DNA of 64,000 nucleotides from an uncultured Lachnospiraceae bacterium (GTDB lineage: Bacteria > Bacillota > Clostridia > Lachnospirales > Lachnospiraceae), in the NCBI GenBank assembly GCA_910585205.1, contig CAJUCC010000042.1:36539-100538 (forward strand). Direction: 5' to 3'. Numbering within the stretch: the first letter of the stretch is position 1; the number at the start of each line of letters is the position of its first letter. A program made the translations under genes and the position numbers. Of this stretch, positions 17,655-25,825 are shown piece after piece. The notes under the pieces are model-generated. The model had not been told where the DNA came from and made no database searches. It saw only the letters and a list, made by a program, of their open reading frames with translations.

Positions 17655-18446
17655 ATGGGAATAACGGAGATCGTATTGCTGCTTTTGGGAGCCGGCGCTT
17701 ATGTGGCGAGCTTTCTGATTCCCGAAAAGAAGGGAAAGGGCCGGGAGGCAGACCGGCGGCTGGCAGAAGCGCAGGTAAAGGAACAACTGGAGATACAGAT
17801 GGAAACGGTGCGGAGCCGGATTTCCGACGTGTTGGAAGAACGGCTTGCCTATGAAACGGAAAAGGCGGAACGTACCATGGAGCGGATCAGCAATGAGAAG
17901 ATCATGGCGGTCAATGAATACTCGGATACGGTGCTGGATGCCATTCATAAAAATCATGAAGAAGTAATGTTTCTGTATGATATGTTGAGCGATAAGCAGC
18001 AGAGTCTGAAGAATCTGTCGATGGAGGCGGAGCGGCGGGGCAGGGAAGTTCTGCAGCAAATCCGGGATGCGGAGGCAGACAGACAGGTTATGGAAGAAGA
18101 TGGGAGCGAGGAGTCGAAGGTCGGTGCGTTTATTCCTTTTCGACCGGAACCTGCAGAGGGACAGGCTGTGGTACTGCCGCAGGAATTTCCGTATGCTTCC
18201 GCTGCAAAAGAAGAGGACGAACCCACATCAGGAATTGCGCCGGCATTTGTTTCCGCCGACGACAGGCCGGCCGGCCGGGTGGATGTGGGACTTTCCTTTG
18301 CGAGTGTTGATGAGGACGGGAAAAATAATAACGAAAGAATCCTGACGCTTCACAGGGCGGGCAAATCGAATGTGGCGATTGCAAAAGAGCTGGGCCTTGG
18401 CATCGGGGAAGTCAAACTGGTGATCGATTTGTTTAAAGGGGTTTAG
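17655..18446 (+). CDS. Membrane-anchored coiled-coil protein with C-terminal helix-turn-helix-like domain
   Basis: A 263-residue protein with an N-terminal membrane segment (about residues 4-22), a long charged helical region (about 25-150) with coiled-coil character and a Pro/Ala-rich spacer. The C-terminal ~35 residues read I-L-T-L-H-R-A-G-K-S-N-V-A-I-A-K-E-L-G-L, like a resolvase-type helix-turn-helix. The body resembles proteins labelled DUF6115 in clostridial motility operons, but I could not verify this. The small C-terminal domain may bind protein rather than DNA, given the membrane anchor. Confidence 0.72.
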   Translation: MGITEIVLLLLGAGAYVASFLIPEKKGKGREADRRLAEAQVKEQLEIQMETVRSRISDVLEERLAYETEKAERTMERISNEKIMAVNEYSDTVLDAIHKNHEEVMFLYDMLSDKQQSLKNLSMEAERRGREVLQQIRDAEADRQVMEEDGSEESKVGAFIPFRPEPAEGQAVVLPQEFPYASAAKEEDEPTSGIAPAFVSADDRPAGRVDVGLSFASVDEDGKNNNERILTLHRAGKSNVAIAKELGLGIGEVKLVIDLFKGV

Positions 18447-18452
18447 TCTGAT

Positions 18453-19040
18453 ATGGGATTGAGATATTATTTGCGGGGCTTGGGGCTTGGCATTATAATA
18501 ACGGCTATATTGATGATTGTTTCTTCCGGCGGGAAAAAAGCGGAAATGACCGATGCGCAGATTATTGCCAGAGCGAAAGAACTGGGAATGGTGGACGGTG
18601 TGCTGACGGAACTGCCTGGAGAGGAACAGGCGGAGCAGGGCGATGAAGGCGCGGACGCGGAGCAGACGCCGGCAGCGGACCATGGCGGAAATGACGGCAA
18701 AGCGGTGAAAGCACAGGAGCCGGAAAACTCGGAAGAGCCATTGGACCATGGCGGGAATGACGAAGGCACTGCGGATGGCGGGGCGACGGAAAAAACGGCC
18801 GGTGAAGCGTCCGCAAACCGGACAGAAACGTTTACGGCTACGGTATCCATATATCCGGGGGAAGGTTCCTATATGGTAAGCCGGAAGCTGGCGGAACTGG
18901 GACTTGTGGAATCAGCGGATATTTATGATCGTTTTCTCTGTCAGAACGGCTATGACAAAAAGCTCTGTACGGGCAACTATGAGATCCGTTCCGGTTCAAC
19001 GGCGGAAGAGATTGCCCGGATTATTACAAAGAGCCGCTAA
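18453..19040 (+). CDS. MltG-like (YceG N-terminal domain) membrane protein lacking the lyase domain
   Basis: A 195-residue protein with one N-terminal membrane segment (about residues 8-24) and a Glu/Ala/Gly-rich linker (about 50-125). The C-terminal domain reads [21 protein letters not shown] onward, ending [15 protein letters not shown]. This is the LysM-like N-terminal domain of endolytic transglycosylase MltG. The catalytic domain is absent, so it is probably a peptidoglycan- or septum-associated binding protein. It is the last gene of the long operon. Confidence 0.74.
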   Translation: MGLRYYLRGLGLGIIITAILMIVSSGGKKAEMTDAQIIARAKELGMVDGVLTELPGEEQAEQGDEGADAEQTPAADHGGNDGKAVKAQEPENSEEPLDHGGNDEGTADGGATEKTAGEASANRTETFTATVSIYPGEGSYMVSRKLAELGLVESADIYDRFLCQNGYDKKLCTGNYEIRSGSTAEEIARIITKSR

Positions 19041-19106
19041 TCTGCGATTTTTTTGTATTTGTTCTGTTTTTTTACTGAAAAACATGGAAAAATGGATGGA
19101 ATCTGG

Positions 19107-19112
19107 TATAAT
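19107..19112 (+). promoter_or_regulatory. Likely sigma-A extended -10 promoter for the chemoreceptor gene
   Basis: A TATAAT hexamer at 19107-19112 is preceded by TGG, the extended -10 pattern, 68 bases before the receptor start. No good -35 box is present at the expected distance. No sigma-28 type motif was seen here. Confidence 0.5.
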
Positions 19113-19179
19113 AGCAATAAAGTACTATGGAATTGTCGGCAAGTACCAGGACAGGGGCAACGAAGAATCGAGGGTGATT

Positions 19180-21210
19180 ATGGTAGAAGAGAGCAAAACA
19201 GGAAAAACAAAAGTAACGGTAACAACGGCGGGCGGGGCGCAGGGAGCGGGATTTGTCAGTATCGAAAAAAAGATTTCGGGAAAATTCGGACAGATGATTG
19301 TTATTTGCTGTGTGGTATTGGGAATTGTCATATCTGTCTTGAGTTATGTCTCGTCAATCGCCGCAGTTTCAAAAACAATTGATGAGACATCCGATGTTGC
19401 GGCTGCCCATGTAGCCGAAGCGGTTGAGCGTTATGCTGTCATTGCATATGAGACGGGCAGTATCGCAAGGTTGGCCGATCCCGGGAGAGCGGTGGAGGAC
19501 AAAGCCGCATTGATAGGGCAGAAAGTGGAAAATTACGGTTTTGTAAATGGCCTGTTGCTTGACGGCAACGGTGTGGATATGCTGTCGGGGCAGGACTGTT
19601 CCAAAGAGACATATTTTAAAGAAGGCATGCAGGGAAATACATACATATCCACACCGGTATACAATGAAGCGCTCGGAACGGCATCTTTTGTTGCGGCAGC
19701 GCCTCTGTGGGAGGGCGGAATACCCGAAACCACACCGGTTGGTGTGGTTGTGTATACCGTGAATGGCGAATGTCTGAACGACATTATGCGTTCCATAAAG
19801 ATCGGAAAAGGCGGTACGGCTTTTATGGTCAATGCCAACGGTATCACAATCGCCGATATTGATGCGTCTTTGGCCGGTGTGGAGGATACGCTTTCCCTGG
19901 GAGAGACAAATCGTAAGCTGAAAAAGTTCAGTAATATTTGCAGAAAGATGGTGGCAGGGGAAGACGGCACCGGGACCTATTCGTACGGCGGGGTCACAAA
20001 GGTGGTTGCGTATTCACCGGTTCCCGGGTCGGAAGGGTGGAGCATCGGCGTCGCGGCCGTGCGGAATGAATTTCTGGGAATGTTTTATCTTTCGCTGGTT
20101 TTCACAGTGCTGTGCGTGGTTGCCTTTACCGTTGTCGGCATCAGAAGCGGGATCTTGTTGGGCAGGAGGGTTGTAAAACCGCTGGCGGCCGTGGAGGAGC
20201 GTCTGAAACTGTTTACGGAAGGAGATCTGCACTCGCCTTCTCCGGTACCGGATACCAATGACGAGACGTCACAACTGATGAATTCGCTTGCGGAGATGAT
20301 TGAACGCCTGAATGTCGTTGTTTCCGACATCAGTCATCATCTGTCGGAGATGTCCGACGGCAATTTCCAACTTGTTATTGATAAGACATACCGGGGCGAT
20401 TTTGCGCAGATCAGCGAATCGTTCCGCGGCATTATCGCTGCGCTGCGCGAGGCGATGCATGATATAGACGATCATGCGGAAAATGTGCAGCGGGGAGCCG
20501 GAGACCTGTCGGGTGCGTCACAGTCGCTTGCGGAGGGCGCTACAGATCAGGCAAGTGTTATTGAAGAACTGACCGCGACCATTACCGATATTTCGGAAAA
20601 GATACAGAACAACGCAGAAAATGCGGAGCGGGCGAAAGCGACCGTGGATAGTATGAACAGTCAGATCCAGGAAAGCAATGAGCAGATGAAAGCCAATACG
20701 GAGGCTATGCAGAAGATTAAGGAGGCTTCGGACCGCATTGCAGAGATTATCAGCAGTATTGAAGATATAGCGGATCAGACGAATCTCCTGTCGCTGAATG
20801 CGTCGATTGAGGCTGCCCGGGCGGGAGAGGCCGGCAGAGGGTTTGCGGTTGTGGCGACCCAGGTAGGCATTCTGGCCGAGCAGAGTTCGGAAGCGGCCAG
20901 AAATACAAAAGCGCTGATTCAGAACGCGGTTTTGGCCGTGGAGGAAGGGACGAGACTGACCAACGCCACAGCAGAATCCCTGTCCGCAGTTGTGGAAAAT
21001 GCGAGAGCCGTAAATAAAGCGATCGGTGAGATTGCCCAGGCATCTGACAATCAGGCGGAAGCCAGTGCCCAGATTACGCTGGGGATCAATCAGATTGCCG
21101 GCGTGGTGGAGGCAAATTCGGCGGCTTCCGAAGAATGTGCCGCTTCCTCGCAGGAATTATCGACACAGGCCGATATGCTGAAAGCGTTGGTTGACCGGTT
21201 CCGGTATTGA
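19180..21210 (+). CDS. Methyl-accepting chemotaxis protein
   Basis: A 676-residue receptor. TM1 lies at about residues 32-58, with a dCache-like extracellular domain between it and TM2 (about 302-325). A HAMP domain, a second HAMP-like linker and the methyl-accepting cytoplasmic coiled coil follow. The signalling tip reads [23 protein letters not shown] 19180 follows GAGG by about 6 bases; the longer reading frame from 18904 overlaps the previous gene and is rejected. No C-terminal CheR-tether pentapeptide is seen (it ends D-R-F-R-Y). The ligand is unknown. Confidence 0.93.
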   Translation: MVEESKTGKTKVTVTTAGGAQGAGFVSIEKKISGKFGQMIVICCVVLGIVISVLSYVSSIAAVSKTIDETSDVAAAHVAEAVERYAVIAYETGSIARLADPGRAVEDKAALIGQKVENYGFVNGLLLDGNGVDMLSGQDCSKETYFKEGMQGNTYISTPVYNEALGTASFVAAAPLWEGGIPETTPVGVVVYTVNGECLNDIMRSIKIGKGGTAFMVNANGITIADIDASLAGVEDTLSLGETNRKLKKFSNICRKMVAGEDGTGTYSYGGVTKVVAYSPVPGSEGWSIGVAAVRNEFLGMFYLSLVFTVLCVVAFTVVGIRSGILLGRRVVKPLAAVEERLKLFTEGDLHSPSPVPDTNDETSQLMNSLAEMIERLNVVVSDISHHLSEMSDGNFQLVIDKTYRGDFAQISESFRGIIAALREAMHDIDDHAENVQRGAGDLSGASQSLAEGATDQASVIEELTATITDISEKIQNNAENAERAKATVDSMNSQIQESNEQMKANTEAMQKIKEASDRIAEIISSIEDIADQTNLLSLNASIEAARAGEAGRGFAVVATQVGILAEQSSEAARNTKALIQNAVLAVEEGTRLTNATAESLSAVVENARAVNKAIGEIAQASDNQAEASAQITLGINQIAGVVEANSAASEECAASSQELSTQADMLKALVDRFRY

Positions 21211-21266
21211 GAATAACAGGATTTTATATCCTGCGGCATTACCCGTAAGGGTGTATGGCATTGCCC

Positions 21267-21294
21267 GAAAATCCCCCTTGTCAGGGGGATTTTC
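21267..21294. terminator. Hairpin after the chemoreceptor gene
   Basis: Arms GAAAATCCCCC (21267-21277) and GGGGGATTTTC (21284-21294) form an 11-bp perfect stem with a 6-base loop. The T-rich stretch lies within the 3' arm and no long T run follows, so termination strength is uncertain. The loop is also the -35 box of the next promoter. Confidence 0.6.
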
Positions 21295-21306
21295 CTGTGT
21301 TATAAT
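21278..21306 (+). promoter_or_regulatory. Sigma-A promoter for rpsB-tsf
   Basis: TTGTCA (21278-21283) is separated by exactly 17 bases from TATAAT (21301-21306), which also has the extended TGT at 21298-21300. Transcription would start near 21313 and give a leader of about 120 bases. The -35 box is the loop of the hairpin at 21267-21294. Confidence 0.78.
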
Positions 21307-21350
21307 CACCATGTTGTGTAGAAAACACGTCCGTGGATTTATCGTCGGTG

Positions 21351-21380
21351 CCTCTTGCAGAGCTGTTGTGTGTGCAGAGG
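21351..21380 (+). promoter_or_regulatory. Stem-loop in the rpsB leader, possible autoregulatory element
   Basis: CCTCTTGCA (21351-21359) pairs with TGCAGAGG (21373-21380), leaving one bulged T and a 13-base loop. It lies in the untranslated leader about 55 bases before rpsB. Ribosomal protein operons often carry leader structures bound by the encoded protein; that role here is inference. Confidence 0.4.
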
Positions 21381-21433
21381 TGGCTGATAAAGAGGAAGCG
21401 GGCGGAAGAAATTAACCAAACGGAGGTAGAAAA

Positions 21434-22177
21434 ATGAGCGTTATTTCTATGAAACAGTTATTGGAAGCCGGTGTGCATTTCGGACATCAGACAAGAAGAT
21501 GGAATCCCAAAATGGCTCCCTATATCTTTACCGAGAGAAACGGGATCCATATTATCGACCTGCAGAAATCCGTAGGTAAAGTGGACGAAGCGTATCGGGC
21601 AGTAGCCGATATTGTGTCGCAGGGGGGTACCATCCTTTTTGTGGGAACGAAGAAACAGGCTCAGGACGCGGTAAAAGCGGAAGCGGAACGCTGCGGTATG
21701 TTCTATGTAAATGAGAGATGGCTCGGCGGTATGCTGACCAACTTTAAAACGATTCGGAGCAGAATCGACAGATTAAAAGCAATCGAACAGATGTCTCAGG
21801 ACGGCACATTTGATGTACTTCCGAAAAAGGAAGTAATTAAACTGAGAAAAGAATGGGAAAAACTGGAAAAGAATCTCGGCGGTATCAAAGAAATGACGAG
21901 AATTCCGGACTCTATTTTTGTTGTAGATCCGAAAAAGGAAAAAATCTGTGTACAGGAAGCCCATACGCTTGGCATTACGCTGATCGGTATCGGTGATACG
22001 AACTGTGATCCGGAAGAACTGGATTATATTATTCCCGGAAACGATGATGCGATCAGAGCAGTGAAACTGATTGTATCGAAAATGGCAGATGCCGTAATCG
22101 AAGCAAATCAGGGCGAGACGGCGGAGACACAGGAAGCTCTGGAGTCCGCGGCTGCAGACGAAGAGATGGAAGCGTAA
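21434..22177 (+). CDS. rpsB: 30S ribosomal protein S2
   Basis: A 247-residue S2 protein. Hallmarks are the N-terminal [19 protein letters not shown] and [21 protein letters not shown] and the acidic C-terminal tail also match. It binds the small ribosomal subunit late in assembly. It is followed by tsf, the near-universal partner. A strong CGGAGG site precedes the ATG. Confidence 0.98.
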   Translation: MSVISMKQLLEAGVHFGHQTRRWNPKMAPYIFTERNGIHIIDLQKSVGKVDEAYRAVADIVSQGGTILFVGTKKQAQDAVKAEAERCGMFYVNERWLGGMLTNFKTIRSRIDRLKAIEQMSQDGTFDVLPKKEVIKLRKEWEKLEKNLGGIKEMTRIPDSIFVVDPKKEKICVQEAHTLGITLIGIGDTNCDPEELDYIIPGNDDAIRAVKLIVSKMADAVIEANQGETAETQEALESAAADEEMEA

Positions 22178-22210
22178 TCAGACAGAATATAGATGGAGGA
22201 AACGGACATT

Positions 22211-23146
22211 ATGGCTATTTCAGCAAGCATGGTAAAAGAACTGCGTGAAATGAGCGGCGCAGGGATGATGGATTGTAAAAAAGCGCTGACCGAGACGGAC
22301 GGTGATATGGATGCAGCAGTGGAACTGCTGCGGAAAAAAGGACAGGCAAAAGCGATTACGAAGGCGAGCAGGATCGCAGCCGAAGGTCTGTGCAAGGTTG
22401 TAATAAAAGACGACAAGACGGCGGCTGTTGTGGAAGTCAATTCCGAGACAGACTTTGTGGCAAAAAATGAGGAATTCCAGAAGTTTGTTACAGCGGTTGC
22501 AGAGCAGGCTGTTGCGTCCGATGCAGCGGATATGGAAGCTTTTCTGGCGGAAAGCTGGATTGCAGACGCTTCCAAGACGGTGAAAGAGGCGCTTTTGGAT
22601 AAGGTTGCCGTGATCGGCGAAAACCTCAATATCAGAAGATTTGAAAAGGTTGTGGCAGAGAACGGCTGTGTTGTGTCCTATACGCATGGCGGCGGCAGAA
22701 TCGGCGTTATCGTGGAAGCGGATACGGATGTGGTCAACGATGCGATCAAAGAGGCACTGACCAATATTGCGATGCAGATCGCAGCGCTTTCTCCGAAATA
22801 TGTATCGACGGCAGATGTTTCCGAAGAGTACAAAGAGCATGAGAAAGTAATTCTGAAAGAGCAGATTGCCAATGATCCCAAGATGGCAGGTAAGCCGGAT
22901 AAGGTGATTGAGGGCGCGGTTATCGGCCGTCTGAACAAAGAACTCAAGGAAGTATGCCTTCTGGAGCAGATCTATGTAAAGGCGGAGGACGGCAAACAGA
23001 CCGTTTCCCAGTATGTGAGCCAGGTCGCAAAAGAGAACAGTGCGAAGTTTGCAGTGAAAAAGTTTGTACGCTTTGAAACCGGCGAGGGTCTGGAGAAGAA
23101 AGAAGAGAACTTTGCGGAGGAAGTTGCAAAGCAGATGAATGCGTAG
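22211..23146 (+). CDS. tsf: Translation elongation factor Ts
   Basis: A 311-residue EF-Ts, the nucleotide exchange factor for EF-Tu. The start at 22211 follows GGAGGA by 10 bases and gives the canonical M-A-I-S-A-S-M-V-K-E-L-R-E-M-S-G-A-G. It has M-D-C-K-K-A-L and the EF-Tu contact region V-N-S-E-T-D-F-V-A-K-N. Two core subdomains follow, the second ending K-F-V-R-F-E-T-G-E-G. Length is normal. Confidence 0.98.
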   Translation: MAISASMVKELREMSGAGMMDCKKALTETDGDMDAAVELLRKKGQAKAITKASRIAAEGLCKVVIKDDKTAAVVEVNSETDFVAKNEEFQKFVTAVAEQAVASDAADMEAFLAESWIADASKTVKEALLDKVAVIGENLNIRRFEKVVAENGCVVSYTHGGGRIGVIVEADTDVVNDAIKEALTNIAMQIAALSPKYVSTADVSEEYKEHEKVILKEQIANDPKMAGKPDKVIEGAVIGRLNKELKEVCLLEQIYVKAEDGKQTVSQYVSQVAKENSAKFAVKKFVRFETGEGLEKKEENFAEEVAKQMNA

Positions 23147-23177
23147 GGCGAAGTTTGCCTGGTTATTTTGAACGAAG

Positions 23178-23225
23178 AAACCCTTGTGAATGGTGTGGGA
23201 ATGCCATTTGCAGGGGTTTTTGGAT
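23178..23225 (+). terminator. Rho-independent terminator after tsf
   Basis: AAACCC...TGAATGG (23178-23193) pairs with CCATTTG...GGGTTT (23204-23219), with small internal mismatches, and is followed by a run of T. It lies 32 bases after the tsf stop. Confidence 0.8.
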
Positions 23226-23331
23226 TTATATGTCATCATTCAAAGTTAGAACGGATTACTTATATGATGCCTCTTATTCTAAGAATATTATTACTTGACC
23301 AATACATAGTTGCAAACTGTTGTTATAAAAT

Positions 23332-23706
23332 ATGTCTGCTGAAGAAGCCGAAGAGAACGGAAAGGCTAACAGTAAGATCATAACAGAAATCTGCAAGCCG
23401 GAAAAAGAACGTGACAAGGATATACATAAACAGGATTCTGTGATCATCACATTATCCCCAATTAATGATGCAGTATGAAAGTATGTGTCAGAGAATCCGC
23501 GAGCATTATATCAATTGAAAAGCAGAAAATTTGAAGAAGTTATGGCAGAGATTTATAACAGGCTTGGCTATAAAGTGGAACTTACCAAAGTTACTCGCGA
23601 CGACGGAAAAGATATAATCCTTAGAAAATCAGATATATTAGGAGATTTTATATATTATGTAGAGTGTAAAAAGTACTCAGGAAATAAGCCTGTAAGTGTT
23701 GCATGA
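23332..23706 (+). pseudogene. Remnant of an Mrr-type restriction endonuclease-like gene
   Basis: Two in-frame pieces are split by a TGA at 23476-23478. Upstream is a charged segment ending I-I-T-L-S-P-I-N-D-A-V. Downstream comes S-R-K-F-E-E-V-M-A-E-I-Y-N-R-L-G-Y, then D-D-G-K-D-I and Y-Y-V-E-C-K-K-Y. The D...E-x-K arrangement is the PD-(D/E)XK core of Mrr_cat nucleases. The protein then stops at K-P-V-S-V-A, where intact homologues continue. Internal stop plus 3' loss make this a decayed gene. Base composition is AT-rich compared with both flanks. Confidence 0.75.
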
Positions 23707-23766
23707 TTATGATAAAATAGATGGGGTATTGGGACAAGTATTTTAGAGGGAGAAGTGATTTGTCAG

Positions 23767-24606
23767 ATGAAAGAGTACATGGATTATGTGATTAGATTTT
23801 TACCGATTGTGATTTCAATCATATCTTTACTGATTTCTCTGAAAACGCATTTTACTAGGATGAGGGAAGAAAGACCCAGTTTCAGTATTGTTCAAAACTT
23901 GTGGACAAGTTCACCGTATTACGAACTTATAAATGAGGCAGATTCAAAATTAGATGCTATTCCTAGTCCCAGTTATTATATGTTTATCGCATCAAAGGTA
24001 TATTTTCAGCTTGAAACGGAACAATGTTTCTCCGTGCTTACGTTATCTCCTGTTTCTTATGATGTGATAGATGAGCAAATAGTTTCCGGCACAACAAAGA
24101 ATAGCATAGTCAAATCGAAATTACCTTCCAATTTCAGTGCTAAGAAGGGAGAACGGGAAATGATCCGTAGTCAAACCGAACAAAAGGATGGGCTTCAAAT
24201 GTTTGTAGAAACATATCCATTTCTGGTTATTATTAGCGAAGTAGAATATTCATATAAGCATAAAAAGCGTAAAGACATTTTATTGTCAACGCCTTTGGTA
24301 ACCCAAAAGATGAAGGAAAGTATGGTAAAGCATATAAGAGAGTACATACATGATAATTATCATCACGAGGTGCTTTTGCCGAATGATTCATCGAGTATAT
24401 ATGCGAAGACCAATACGCAGGTATTGCAGGCTTGTGATAATTTGAAAGAAAACAGCGCTTTTTTTGGCGGGAAAGAAGGAGGATATGGCTTTATTTTGAA
24501 AATGATTGGCAGAATGATGATTCCTGTGGATCCTATGGAAAATTATTATGAGAAGGATAACAAGCAGAAAAGAATTCAAAGAGGTAAGTTTAAATGGATA
24601 AAATAA
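23767..24606 (+). CDS. Single-pass membrane protein of unknown function in a decayed AT-rich island
   Basis: I do not recognise this 279-residue protein. One membrane helix lies at about residues 9-26 (F-L-P-I-V-I-S-I-I-S-L-L-I-S-L), followed by a soluble, probably cytoplasmic domain of ~250 residues with no known motif. ATG 23767 is chosen over GTG 23755, which lies too close to the AGGGAG site. Codon use is AT-rich and unlike the flagellar and ribosomal genes. It lies between remnants of two nuclease genes, so it may be horizontally acquired. A short frame starting at 24594 overlaps its end and may be a truncated partner. Confidence 0.7.
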   Translation: MKEYMDYVIRFLPIVISIISLLISLKTHFTRMREERPSFSIVQNLWTSSPYYELINEADSKLDAIPSPSYYMFIASKVYFQLETEQCFSVLTLSPVSYDVIDEQIVSGTTKNSIVKSKLPSNFSAKKGEREMIRSQTEQKDGLQMFVETYPFLVIISEVEYSYKHKKRKDILLSTPLVTQKMKESMVKHIREYIHDNYHHEVLLPNDSSSIYAKTNTQVLQACDNLKENSAFFGGKEGGYGFILKMIGRMMIPVDPMENYYEKDNKQKRIQRGKFKWIK

Positions 24607-24766
24607 ATGTGACCGAATACAACGAAAATAAGCCGTTTTTCGCACTCAAATGTGTGTAAAACCCTAAAAGATCAGGCATTTCTTGATACAAACTAAAGGG
24701 GAAAGTTCGCAAAGTAAATGAATGCACAAGTGAGATTTGCGGCGAAATTTATAGCAAAATGAAAGG

Positions 24767-24798
24767 AATCTATGGGTAAATGCTCATAGATTTTTTTT
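24767..24798 (+). terminator. Rho-independent terminator in the decayed island
   Basis: AATCTATG (24767-24774) and CATAGATT (24785-24792) form a perfect 8-bp stem with a 10-base loop, followed by T through 24798. It probably ends the transcript of the unknown membrane protein gene. Confidence 0.82.
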
Positions 24799-24877
24799 GG
24801 ACTGTATGTATGAAAATATTGCAAGCCGGCAATAAAAAAATTCTTCATTTATCTTTATTAAAGAAGGAATTTTATCA

Positions 24878-25021
24878 TTGGAACAGGCAGGAATCCAGAT
24901 TCAAACACTTGAAGATGTTATTAAAAACACGTATACGTTAGAATTTTTGAATATACCGAAATTGAAACAATATTCGGAAGGCGATCTGGAACAAAGGACA
25001 TGCAAGGGATTATCCATTTGA
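24878..25021 (+). pseudogene. Remnant of a DUF1016/YhcG-type PD-(D/E)XK nuclease gene
   Basis: A frame of 47 codons without a convincing start reads D-V-I-K-N-T-Y-T-L-E-F-L-N-I-P then Y-S-E-G-D-L-E-Q-R before drifting into an unrelated tail and TGA at 25019. The Y-x-L-E-F-L...Y-S-E-x-D-L-E-Q pattern resembles the entry to the DUF1016 nuclease domain as I recall it. Both ends are lost. Confidence is moderate because the piece is short. Confidence 0.55.
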
Positions 25022-25028
25022 GCGCTTA

Positions 25029-25217
25029 ATGCGCGACGTAAAAATCACAGAAATTTACGAGGAGATAATCGAGGTTCAGAGAATGGTTATTTCCTCATAT
25101 ATGGGTAGAATCAATACCGGAGTCGAACAATTCACGCAGCAAAACGCCGGGGATCTGTATAGCTCTGTCGCTTTTTCTCCAAATCCCCGAACCGAACGGA
25201 CCCTTTGCTGCGTCTAA
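25029..25217 (+). other. Short open frame, doubtful
   Basis: A 62-codon frame with no convincing ribosome site and no recognised motif lies in the AT-rich decayed stretch. It could be debris of a recombinase or restriction gene, or chance. I would not annotate it as an active gene. Confidence 0.2.
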
Positions 25218-25255
25218 TAGATATAGTACCCAAGTCCGGGCGGGGAAATATAACT

Positions 25256-25283
25256 GACAGCCACAGGGGCTACCGTGGCTGTC
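25256..25283 (+). promoter_or_regulatory. Strong leader stem-loop before the ECF sigma gene
   Basis: GACAGCCAC (25256-25264) and GTGGCTGTC (25275-25283) form a perfect 9-bp stem with a 10-base loop. No T run follows, so it is not a typical terminator. It ends 20 bases before the sigma factor start and could affect RNA stability or translation. Confidence 0.5.
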
Positions 25284-25303
25284 GGGCTACAGGGAGAACG
25301 CAT

Positions 25304-25825
25304 ATGGATACATTACTTAAGAGAGCTAAGAGCCGCGACGGAGAGGCGTTTGTGACTTTGATGCAGGAGAATATGAAGGGGATGTATAAAGTGGCCATCG
25401 CCATTGTCTGTAACGATGAGGATGCCGCGGATGCAATTCAGGACACCATTCTGACATGCTGGGAAAAACTGCATACTCTCAGGCGGGAAGAATATTTTAA
25501 ATCCTGGCTGACAAGGATCCTGATTAATAAGTGCAATGACATCCTGCGGAAAGAACGAAAACTTGTATATGGCGACAGTGTGACGGACATGCAGGTCGGG
25601 CAGGAATGCGACGGATTCGGAAATGTGGAGTGGCGGGAAATGCTCCGGTGCGTGGATGAGAAATACCGTGTCGTTCTTGTTCTGTATTATGCGGAAGGTT
25701 TCAAAGTCAGAGAAATCAGCAAGATTCTGGGAGAGAGCGAGAGCGCTGTAAAACGGCGCCTGACAGCCGCCCGCAGACAGATCGCGTTGATTTATGATCC
25801 CGAAAAAGGGAGGGAATGCAAATGA
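25304..25825 (+). CDS. ECF-type RNA polymerase sigma factor
   Basis: A 173-residue sigma factor with region 2 (A-I-V-C-N-D-E-D-A-A-D-A-I-Q-D-T-I-L) and region 4 (A-E-G-F-K-V-R-E-I-S-K-I-L-G-E-S-E-S-A-V-K-R-R-L). The ATG at 25304 follows AGGGAG; the longer frame from 25205 runs through the leader hairpin and is rejected. It overlaps the next gene by ATGA, which implies translational coupling with its membrane partner. The signal it responds to is unknown. Confidence 0.92.
   Translation: MDTLLKRAKSRDGEAFVTLMQENMKGMYKVAIAIVCNDEDAADAIQDTILTCWEKLHTLRREEYFKSWLTRILINKCNDILRKERKLVYGDSVTDMQVGQECDGFGNVEWREMLRCVDEKYRVVLVLYYAEGFKVREISKILGESESAVKRRLTAARRQIALIYDPEKGRECK

Noticed and set aside
18904..19179. 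N-terminal extension of the chemoreceptor upstream of 19180
   Set aside because: It overlaps the previous gene and the promoter, and has no receptor-like sequence; the membrane segment begins shortly after ATG 19180.
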